Source: Chryseobacterium potabilaquae
GTDB lineage: Bacteria > Bacteroidota > Bacteroidia > Flavobacteriales > Weeksellaceae
Length of the DNA stretch: 64,000 bases
Direction: 5' to 3'
NCBI RefSeq assembly: GCF_902728265.1
Contig: NZ_CACVBR010000003.1
Span: forward strand, 124,001-188,000
A program made the position numbers and the translations under genes. Below, piece by piece: positions 15,825-22,687 of the stretch (positions are counted from its first letter, which is position 1; each line of letters begins with the position of its first letter). The notes under the pieces were generated by a model. The model did not search any database. It saw nothing but the letters and a program-made list of their open reading frames with translations, and had not been told where the DNA came from.

Positions 15825-16647
15825 TATGAACATGATCTACTTTAAACATGTTGGCAAGATTATTCGTTACGTTTACCAAATGTTGCCCTGATCCCATCAT
15901 CATATCATTTGTACCCGTCAAAGTAATGGGCGTATTACCACTTAAAAACTGATTCAAATCAGCTAGAATATGGATGGAAGGTCTCATTTGACCTATTACT
16001 CTTGCTGTAGTCGGAAGATTCAAAATTATTTCTCGATATAGATCCGGTGTATTATTAGCCGTTACATTCCCCATGTTTCCAGTATGATTCTTAAACTCTG
16101 TACTTGGAGAGCCTGTTCCATATTTCCCTTCCAGTTTAGCAAAAACATATCCTGCAGCCCATCCCCATGTCATTCCTTTTTGTTTGGCCTTATTCCAGAA
16201 TATGGATTGTCCATCCTGTCCCAAAATATAGGCATTTTGATTAATTCCTAATCCAAATTTCACTTTAGTATAATTTCCTTGTGGAATACCATCAAGATTA
16301 AGATAAATAACACCTGCAATTGCATCAGCCTGATCAATAATAAAAGCTCCTTTATCAGGGTTATTTTCATTGAATTTGAATTCATTTCCAGAGGCATCAA
16401 TCAAGCTTATATTACTAATTATATATTGTAAAGTTGAAAATTTATGTTTTTGTCCTTGTAAAGAGGTCTGTACCGTTTGGTTCAAAACAACTCCTCCAAG
16501 ATTATTAAACCCATTTTCAAATTTAAGCTGAATAGAACCAGAAACTCCCTCCTGTACCTCACCTGAAATAGCATCATGTTGACATGATGCAAAAGTAATT
16601 GCAATAAATACTATAAAAAATAATGATAAAAATCTATATATTTTCAT
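15817..16647 (-). CDS. MbnP-like periplasmic copper-binding lipoprotein
   Basis: 276 residues with a lipobox ending at Cys22 (ITFASC). The MbnP features are an N-terminal beta segment with FENGFNNL and L-Q-Y-I-I-S-N-I-S-L (residues 73-82), the tryptophan-rich core IFWNKAKQKGMTWGWAAGYV (149-168; Trp151, 161, 163), a histidine at 188, a Met/His patch NDMMMGSGQH (247-256) and the terminal MFKVDHVH. In methanotrophs one Trp of MbnP is converted to kynurenine by the partner MbnH and helps bind copper. The start is set at the ATG at 16647 by the signal sequence; the longer frame has no signal. It is the first gene of a three-gene operon. Confidence 0.82.
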   Translation of the reverse strand: MKIYRFLSLFFIVFIAITFASCQHDAISGEVQEGVSGSIQLKFENGFNNLGGVVLNQTVQTSLQGQKHKFSTLQYIISNISLIDASGNEFKFNENNPDKGAFIIDQADAIAGVIYLNLDGIPQGNYTKVKFGLGINQNAYILGQDGQSIFWNKAKQKGMTWGWAAGYVFAKLEGKYGTGSPSTEFKNHTGNMGNVTANNTPDLYREIILNLPTTARVIGQMRPSIHILADLNQFLSGNTPITLTGTNDMMMGSGQHLVNVTNNLANMFKVDHVHNE

Positions 16648-16711
16648 TGTTGATTTTAAGTTAAGATTTGAAATAAAAGAAACTTGAATGATACTACATC
16701 CATTTTTTGTA

Positions 16712-16849
16712 AACCACAAAAGCACAAAAAGATTCTTAGCACTTTAGAATATTAAAGTGAATAACAAGATCATAACAAAGGAGTATTTAAAATAAATATC
16801 CTTTTATATTCTAAAATCTCTGATAAAAACTTTCGCTACTTTTGTGGTT
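16712..16849. repeat. Putative small dispersed element with terminal inverted repeats
   Basis: The ends are exact 11-base inverted repeats: AACCACAAAAG at 16712-16722 and CTTTTGTGGTT at 16839-16849. Inside are a perfect hairpin (CACTTTA/TAAAGTG, 16740-16746 and 16753-16759) and, on the minus strand, the phrase TTTTTGTGCTTTTGTGG. ATAACAAGAT occurs inside at 16761 and again just outside at 16851. No coding frame is present. The form is that of a short non-autonomous intergenic repeat; a genome-wide search is needed to confirm that it is dispersed. Confidence 0.45.
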
Positions 16850-16873
16850 GATAACAAGATTAAAAATAATTTA

Positions 16874-17248
16874 CTAATTCAAAACCGGCGGTTTGAAAAT
16901 GTATTTTAAAAAGATATAGGAATAATATACATTATAAATATCATGAATAATAAGAAATTGCATTTTATCTTCATTTTCAATTCCTGCAATTTCCGAAGTA
17001 ATATAACTATCTAATACTTTCTGGCCAGTGATTTTTATTTTATGTATTGGTAATGAAGAATCTACCTCATTAATTTTAGCCAGTTCTTTTTTGAGATAAC
17101 ATTTTCCGTTACAATGAAGTTCAGGTCTTTCTTTATTCACACACAAAACCTCCTTAATATACTTATAATTTACCCCATACTCCACCATTGGTATCAGAGG
17201 CCTGAACACCAAATAGAAAACAAGAAGAATGTTGCAAATTAATTTCAT
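16874..17248 (-). CDS. Small membrane-anchored CNGKC protein (copy 1)
   Basis: 124 residues, function unknown. An N-terminal signal or anchor (about residues 1-20, ending in RPLIP) is followed by an aromatic stretch (VEYGVNYKYI) and three cysteines spaced C36-x9-C46-x3-C50, the last two in HCNGKCYLKKELAK. The C-terminus is YIFKPPVLN. It is a clear paralogue of the protein at 18481-18849, with the same cysteine spacing, the same RPxxP...NYxYI...LC...KxxP...CNGKCYLxKELAK core and the same IFxPP tail. It lies between SCO1 and the MbnP operon on the same strand. Copper or redox work in the periplasm is a reasonable inference; no activity is known to me. Confidence 0.78.
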   Translation of the reverse strand: MKLICNILLVFYLVFRPLIPMVEYGVNYKYIKEVLCVNKERPELHCNGKCYLKKELAKINEVDSSLPIHKIKITGQKVLDSYITSEIAGIENEDKMQFLIIHDIYNVYYSYIFLKYIFKPPVLN

Positions 17249-17354
17249 AATTATTTCTTACTTAAAAGATATCCTGTAAAAACATATTTAAAATTGTAAA
17301 TATAGTTATGGGATGTTGTATTTGACATTTTCAGAAACTCGCGCCCTTTAAAAA

Positions 17355-18038
17355 TTATTTTAATAACTTTTGAATATCTTTAATCAGAGCTTCTCTATCA
17401 GGATGATACTTTCCGGTAAGTTTTGGAATTTTTCCTTCAGCATCTTCATAATTAAGACCCGAATAATATAGAATTGGCATATTCGCCCTATTATATCGAC
17501 AACGAATATTTCCTTTTTCATCAACAAGTGCGATCATTCCACTATGGTTAAGGCTTTCTCCTTCTTCTTTTTCATCTCCCACATAAATATTAAATTGATC
17601 TGCAAGATTTCCAATATAGGCCCTATTTCCAGTTAAAAAATGCCAGTTTGGAGATTTAACTCCTATCCTGCTAGCGTGTTCCTTTAATAAAGCAGGAGTA
17701 TCATTTTCCGGATCAATACTTATCGAAATAATTCCAAAGTTAGGATTATTAATTTCATCTTCAATCGCCCTCATATTGGTATTCATAACCGGACAAATAG
17801 TAGGGCATTTGCTAAAGAAAAACTCAACTAAATATACTTTTCCGAGCATATCCTTATTCGTTACTTTCTTATTATTTTGATCGGTTAGTTCAAAACTTGG
17901 AACCTTCATCACCGTATAAAGGCTGCTCTTAAAGTACTCCATTCCAACACCAATAGCTAAAAAAAGTAATGCAATAACAATAATAGGAATGATTACTTCT
18001 TTTTTAGCTTTATTATTAAGCTTTTTATTTTTGGGCAT
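17355..18038 (-). CDS. SCO1/SenC family copper chaperone
   Basis: Membrane-anchored periplasmic thioredoxin-fold protein that delivers copper to cytochrome c oxidase or acts in copper-dependent redox work. From the ATG at 18038 it has 227 residues: a basic N-terminus, one membrane helix (about 15-33) and the SCO domain. The copper ligands are Cys78 and Cys82 in FFFSKCPTICP and His165 in LNHSGMI. The frame is open further upstream, but the start MPKNKK fits a short cytoplasmic tail and leaves only a 14-base overlap with the YHS gene. It is coupled to the YHS lipoprotein and flanked by the two CNGKC paralogues. Confidence 0.92.
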   Translation of the reverse strand: MPKNKKLNNKAKKEVIIPIIVIALLFLAIGVGMEYFKSSLYTVMKVPSFELTDQNNKKVTNKDMLGKVYLVEFFFSKCPTICPVMNTNMRAIEDEINNPNFGIISISIDPENDTPALLKEHASRIGVKSPNWHFLTGNRAYIGNLADQFNIYVGDEKEEGESLNHSGMIALVDEKGNIRCRYNRANMPILYYSGLNYEDAEGKIPKLTGKYHPDREALIKDIQKLLK

Positions 18039-18300
18039 ATTTTCCAGGATTTTTCTTAAACTCATCTTTACAGTAAGAGCTGCAAAAACCATATATATTA
18101 TTTTTATACACTGCAGTATCTGTTGTATATTCGGTCGTTTTCATATGACAAATTGGGTCTTCGATATTGACGACTACTACGTTTTTTATATTTGATTTAG
18201 AAGAAGTCATATTGCTTTTATGCTTTACTTTAGGACTTTCCTGAATGCATGACATCAATGATAAAGACAAAAATAGTATAGGGAAAAGATTATATTTCAT
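18025..18300 (-). CDS. YHS-domain lipoprotein
   Basis: 91 residues. The signal peptide ends in a lipobox at Cys18 (SLMSC). The YHS domain covers residues 48-89: DPICHMKT, then YGFCSSYCKDEFKKNPGKYA. Cys51, Cys73 and Cys77 are in the positions used for metal, often copper, binding in YHS proteins. Its stop overlaps the start of the SCO1 gene by 14 bases, so the two are almost certainly made together. A role in passing copper to or from SCO1 at the membrane surface is inferred from the pairing. Confidence 0.87.
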   Translation of the reverse strand: MKYNLFPILFLSLSLMSCIQESPKVKHKSNMTSSKSNIKNVVVVNIEDPICHMKTTEYTTDTAVYKNNIYGFCSSYCKDEFKKNPGKYAQK

Positions 18301-18480
18301 TTTGGATTTTAATTGAAATAATAAGGAAATAAAAATGATATAAATTAATATCAGACAAGACTCATTTTTAGGATTAATTAAACAAATAATAATATATTAT
18401 TTATATTTTCTTGGAAAAAATATAGTAACGCAAGACACTATTGCCTCGTAAACTAAATAAAAGCCTAATTTAAATTCATT

Positions 18481-18849
18481 TTAGATCAAAGGGGGATGAA
18501 ATATTCGAGAAAAATATTCCATGGAATATAAATGAACATTGACTCTAATGTTATTTTCTTCTAAAATATTCCGTGGTATGGTATTGGTAAAATAAAGAAT
18601 ATTTTTGGATAAAAAAACATCCAAACCCAATAGCTTAATCGTAGATTGAGAACTATCGGACTGTTTTTCTGTCTTTGCTAGTTCTTTTTCAAGATAGCAT
18701 TTACCATTACATGTAGATTGGGGAATATTCTTTTTTTCACAGAGATTTTTTACTATATAATCGTAATTAAATACATAATTAAGTAATGGCAAAACAGGGC
18801 GTATTGCAATCGTAAATATAATAAATATGAAAATAAAAAATCTCAACAA
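18481..18849 (-). CDS. Small membrane-anchored CNGKC protein (copy 2)
   Basis: 122 residues, function unknown, paralogue of the protein at 16874-17248. A hydrophobic N-terminus (FFIFIFIIFTIAI, then RPVLP) anchors it. The cysteines are C37-x9-C47-x3-C51 in LCEKKNIPQSTCNGKCYLEK, the spacing of copy 1. The C-terminus is FSRIFHPPLI. The start is TTG at 18849 (the preceding codon is a stop), about 15 bases after a TATATTTG promoter box at 18864-18871. It is probably the first gene of the transcript that continues to YHS and SCO1, although 180 bases separate it from YHS. Confidence 0.75.
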   Translation of the reverse strand: MLRFFIFIFIIFTIAIRPVLPLLNYVFNYDYIVKNLCEKKNIPQSTCNGKCYLEKELAKTEKQSDSSQSTIKLLGLDVFLSKNILYFTNTIPRNILEENNIRVNVHLYSMEYFSRIFHPPLI

Positions 18850-18863
18850 TCAATTTTATGCAA

Positions 18864-18871
18864 CAAATATA
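18864..18871 (-). promoter_or_regulatory. -7 promoter element upstream of CNGKC copy 2
   Basis: The minus strand reads TATATTTG, an exact TAnnTTTG box 15 bases from the TTG start at 18849. This implies a very short leader. No good -33 TTTG is present at the usual distance. Confidence 0.45.
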
Positions 18872-19028
18872 CTACTCAAAATTGTTTTATACCCCATTCA
18901 TGAGGAAAGTCATTGTTCTTTTTTTAATTTGTATAAAAACAAAAACACATATAAATTATTCAAAGAAAATTTTATCTAAAATACGGTATAATTATTTAAT
19001 TTTTTATCCCAACAAAGCATCTTCTGGG

Positions 19029-20966
19029 TCAATAAAACTTCATTCTTTGAATTCTCATCGCATTTAAAATAGCTAGTAATGCCACACCTACATCTGCAAA
19101 TACCGCTTCCCACATCGTCGCTAACCCACCTGCACCAAGAATTAAAACAACCGCCTTTATCACAAACGCCAAAAGAATATTTTGCCAAACTATTTTTTTT
19201 GTTTGCTTTCCTATATTAATTGCCATGGGAATTTTACTAGGTTTATCATCCTGAATAACAACATCTGCGGTTTCAATCGTTGCATCACTACCGAGGCCTC
19301 CCATAGCAATTCCAACATCACTTAAAGCAATAACCGGAGCATCATTTACTCCATCACCAATAAAGGCAACGCTTTGATTTTTAGCTTTAATTTCTTTCAA
19401 CTTATTGACCTTATCTTCAGGAAGTAAATCTCCATAAGCATTTTCCACACCTAATGTTTCTGCAACATATTCTACAACAGAAGTCTTATCTCCACTAAGC
19501 ATGGTTGTTTTCACTTGTAGATCATGTAATTTTTTGATGGCCAATTGAGAATCTGATTTAATGGTATCCGCAATAGTAAGATATCCAACAAATTTATGAT
19601 CATAAGCTATGGCTATCACTGTATATACTATGTTTTCGGGTCTTATATCATAGTCTATACTAAATCTATCCAACAATTTAAAATTTCCTACTAATAATTC
19701 TTTTCCTTTAACCACTGCTTTCAATCCTTGCCCTGCAAATTCTTCTACATTGTCCAACTCCACTTCATGATCAATTTCCCCTACATAATTATGTATTGCA
19801 GTGGCAACAGGATGTGAACTTTTACTTTCTAATACATTAATAAGGTTTAGAATTTCGTTTTTATCAAAATCCGGCTTAAAATCAACTTCCTGAACATTGA
19901 AAACTCCTTCCGTCATAGTACCTGTTTTATCCATCACCACATTTTGAACATTGGCCAGTATATCTAAAAAATTACTCCCCTTAAATAATATCCCATTTCG
20001 ACTCCCCGCTCCAATCCCTCCAAAATAGCCTAGGGGAATTGAAATTACTAAAGCACAAGGGCAAGAAATAACTAAAAAAACCAAAGCTCGATATAACCAA
20101 TCCTTAAACTGATAATCTGAGATAAAAAAGTAAGGAACAAAGGTTATTCCAATAGCCAGAAACACCACAATTGGAGTATATATTTTGGCGAATTTTCTAA
20201 TAAATAATTCTGTCGGAGCTTTTTGAGCAGTTGCGTCTTGTATCAATTCCAAGATTTTACTAAGCTTACTATCTTTATAAGCTGCTGTTACTCTAACTTG
20301 GCTCACCTTATTCAAATTGATCATTCCTGCCAAAACAACATCTCCTTGAGTTTTCGTATCCGGTTTGCTTTCTCCTGTGAGGGCAGCTGTATTAAAAGAA
20401 GCATTTTCAGAAATAAGTTCTCCATCTAATCCAAGTTTTTCACCAGATTTCAGCTGAATTATTTCTCCTATGCTTACTGTTTTAGCATTTACAGTTTGGG
20501 GCTTTCCTTCTTTTAAAATGGTGACCTCATCAGGGCGTTGATCTAATAATAACTTGATATTACTCTTAGCTCTTGTCACTGCCATCCCTTGAAAAACTTC
20601 CCCTATAGAATAGAATAACATGACCGCAACCCCTTCCGGATATTGCCCTATAGCAAAAGCTCCCACTGTAGCAATTCCCATCAAGAAAAACTCTGAAAAA
20701 ACATCTCCATGCAGAATACTTTCATACGCTTCTTTCAATACAGGAATACCTACGGGTAGATAGGCTATTAAATACCATGCTATCCGAGCCCAATCCGAAA
20801 ACCAATTCATAGTAATATAGTTATCTAAAATAATCCCAATGAATAGTAATATAAAAGAAATAAGAGCAGGAAAAAACATCTGAAAAGTCGATTTTTCTTC
20901 AGTATCATGATGATGCTCGTGATTATCATGATTATGTTTTGGTTTTGAACTACAGCATTCTTCCAT
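19029..20966 (-). CDS. Zn/Cd/Co-type P1B ATPase exporter
   Basis: Heavy-metal efflux ATPase of the inner membrane, 645 residues. The motifs are TGES (197-200), the metal-site CPC (302-304, SCPCALVIS), the phosphorylated Asp346 in DKTGT, SSHPVAT near 394 and GDGVNDAP. The C-terminal helix contains ADVGVALLAILNA with an Asp, as in ZntA-type pumps for divalent metals, not the MxxS pattern of copper pumps. The usual N-terminal HMA domain is absent; instead residues 4-20 are CC followed by a His-rich run (HNHDNHEHHH). It is the last gene of the czc-like operon, 44 bases after the Fur-family gene. Confidence 0.92.
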   Translation of the reverse strand: MEECCSSKPKHNHDNHEHHHDTEEKSTFQMFFPALISFILLFIGIILDNYITMNWFSDWARIAWYLIAYLPVGIPVLKEAYESILHGDVFSEFFLMGIATVGAFAIGQYPEGVAVMLFYSIGEVFQGMAVTRAKSNIKLLLDQRPDEVTILKEGKPQTVNAKTVSIGEIIQLKSGEKLGLDGELISENASFNTAALTGESKPDTKTQGDVVLAGMINLNKVSQVRVTAAYKDSKLSKILELIQDATAQKAPTELFIRKFAKIYTPIVVFLAIGITFVPYFFISDYQFKDWLYRALVFLVISCPCALVISIPLGYFGGIGAGSRNGILFKGSNFLDILANVQNVVMDKTGTMTEGVFNVQEVDFKPDFDKNEILNLINVLESKSSHPVATAIHNYVGEIDHEVELDNVEEFAGQGLKAVVKGKELLVGNFKLLDRFSIDYDIRPENIVYTVIAIAYDHKFVGYLTIADTIKSDSQLAIKKLHDLQVKTTMLSGDKTSVVEYVAETLGVENAYGDLLPEDKVNKLKEIKAKNQSVAFIGDGVNDAPVIALSDVGIAMGGLGSDATIETADVVIQDDKPSKIPMAINIGKQTKKIVWQNILLAFVIKAVVLILGAGGLATMWEAVFADVGVALLAILNAMRIQRMKFY

Positions 20967-21010
20967 AATTAAATAATTTCCTCAAATGTAGCTTTAAAAT
21001 ACATGCAATA

Positions 21011-21430
21011 CTATTGCAAACTTTCCAGGCAGTTTTCACAAATACCTTTGGCAAAAAGTCTTATTTCATCTATTCTAAAGTTAGTTTGAATATTTTCAGG
21101 AAAGGAAATATCTTCTTTACAGGTTGTTTGTTTACAGATTTTACAATAAAAATGCAGATGCCAATCTTTATGTGTTTTTTCATCACAACCATCATGACAA
21201 AGTTTGTATTTAGTTGTCGTATTCTCTTGAATACTATGAACAATACCTTTCTCTTCAAATGTTTTCAGTGTCCTATAGATAGTGGTTCTATCCGCATTTT
21301 CAAATTGACTTTCAATTTCAGACAGTGACAATGCCACTTCTTGAGAACTTAAGAAGTCATACACCAAAACCCTCATACTCGTAGGCTTTGTATTCTTATC
21401 AATTAACTTATTTTCTATATCTTTTTTCAT
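21011..21430 (-). CDS. Fur family metal-responsive regulator
   Basis: A 139-residue DNA-binding repressor of the Fur/Zur/PerR family. A winged helix covers about residues 15-70 (with ADRTTIYRTLKTFEEKGIV). The dimer domain has the HLHFYCKICKQT signature and two CxxC pairs (Cys96/99 and Cys131/134) for structural zinc. The metal sensed cannot be read from sequence, but its place between czcB and a Zn-type P-ATPase suggests zinc or a similar divalent metal. The stop of czcB is 11 bases downstream of its start region, so it is within the efflux operon. Confidence 0.9.
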   Translation of the reverse strand: MKKDIENKLIDKNTKPTSMRVLVYDFLSSQEVALSLSEIESQFENADRTTIYRTLKTFEEKGIVHSIQENTTTKYKLCHDGCDEKTHKDWHLHFYCKICKQTTCKEDISFPENIQTNFRIDEIRLFAKGICENCLESLQ

Positions 21431-21441
21431 GGTTTATGGAA

Positions 21442-22686
21442 TTAGTGATCATGCTCTCCTGCATTGGATAGTTTCGCATTAATAAAAAATGCACCTTTTA
21501 CAGCAATCTTGGCATCCGATGGAATCTCATTGACCGAAGTTATAGCAGTATATCCCATATCTGATGTCCCTTTAACTACTTCAATTTTTTTAAAATTAAT
21601 CGTTGTAGCTATTTTATCATTCTTCTCATCATTTTTATCTTTATGCTGTCCATGACTTTCATCATCTGACTGAATAAAAATATAAAATTTCCCTTCTGCT
21701 TCTACAATAGCTTCACTAGGAATTGCCGGCGTAGTACTTTTATCTAAACTGACAATTCCCGTAATATTCATTCCATCAATAAGTCCTGTTTTATTGCCTA
21801 TAACATCACTGTGTACAGAAATCGTTTTACTTTCATTCTCAAAAGAAGATCCGATGCTATAGACCTTTGCATCATATTCTGTTTCTGGATTATTCGTTAA
21901 TTTAAAATGTACAATCTGGCCTACTCTCATTTTAGGCAAATCTTTCTCAAAAACCTGTAAATCAAGATGAATCGAACCGTTATCTATAATTTCTGCCATC
22001 GGGGAGGAACTATCAACATAACTTCCTATCTGTGCAGTGATATTGCTAATCGTTCCACTAATAGGAGCTGTAATAGTAAGACCTGATCTCATACTTCCAT
22101 CACTTATTTTAGACGGACTTATTCCCATCATTTGAAGTTGTTTTAAAAGGGATGACTTTTTAGTTCTTAATGTTCTTAGTTCAGCATTTGCATTTTGAAG
22201 GTTCTTCTTTGCTCCTGCATCATTGTCAAAAAGTTCTTTCTGTCTTTTATATTCTTGCTCTGCATAGAGAATTCTACTATTGGTAGTGAGATAATCTTCC
22301 TGTAACTGGATAAATTCCGGATTGGCTATCGTGGCTATAATTTGGCCCTTTTTCACAAGACTTCCTACTTGTATATTGAGAGTTTTAATAACACCTCCAT
22401 ACAAAGAAGTAACTGTAGCCTTATTATTATTAGGAACCCGCAAGAGACCATTTACTTTGATAGTAGAAACAAGTTCTTTCATTTCAATGGTCCCAAAAGT
22501 AATTCCGACTGCTTTTATTTGATCTTGGGTCAAAGAAGCAGTCACTTGCGGAGTTTCTTCTTCATGCTGATCACCATTTTGTTGAGTTGTATTTTCTGCA
22601 TCTCCTGCAGCATTTTTATTTTCTCCACAACTGATGAGAAAAAAAGCACTAAGAATAAGATATATGATATTGTGTTTTATTTTCAT
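21442..22686 (-). CDS. RND efflux periplasmic adaptor (CzcB/CusB type)
   Basis: A lipid-anchored membrane-fusion protein of 414 residues that links the inner-membrane RND pump to the outer-membrane channel. It has a lipobox at Cys20 (FFLISC), a lipoyl/hairpin region (TSLYGGVIKTLNIQVGSLVK; then a long coiled coil near 110-180) and a beta-barrel domain. Two acidic/His-rich parts (an EEETP run near the N-terminus, and DDESHGQHKDKNDEKND) and a terminal GEHDH may bind metal. The start at 22686 is one base from the end of the upstream RND gene. The longer frame adds 11 residues before the signal and is unlikely. Confidence 0.92.
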   Translation of the reverse strand: MKIKHNIIYLILSAFFLISCGENKNAAGDAENTTQQNGDQHEEETPQVTASLTQDQIKAVGITFGTIEMKELVSTIKVNGLLRVPNNNKATVTSLYGGVIKTLNIQVGSLVKKGQIIATIANPEFIQLQEDYLTTNSRILYAEQEYKRQKELFDNDAGAKKNLQNANAELRTLRTKKSSLLKQLQMMGISPSKISDGSMRSGLTITAPISGTISNITAQIGSYVDSSSPMAEIIDNGSIHLDLQVFEKDLPKMRVGQIVHFKLTNNPETEYDAKVYSIGSSFENESKTISVHSDVIGNKTGLIDGMNITGIVSLDKSTTPAIPSEAIVEAEGKFYIFIQSDDESHGQHKDKNDEKNDKIATTINFKKIEVVKGTSDMGYTAITSVNEIPSDAKIAVKGAFFINAKLSNAGEHDH

Positions 22687-22687
22687 A

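Noticed and set aside
16837..16844. TACTTTTG promoter box on the plus strand
   Set aside because: There is no plus-strand gene downstream; the match lies in the end of the inverted-repeat element and is probably chance.
18858..19067. 69-codon plus-strand frame between the CNGKC gene and the P-ATPase
   Set aside because: It overlaps the promoter region of CNGKC copy 2 and the end of the P-ATPase, and has no recognisable features.
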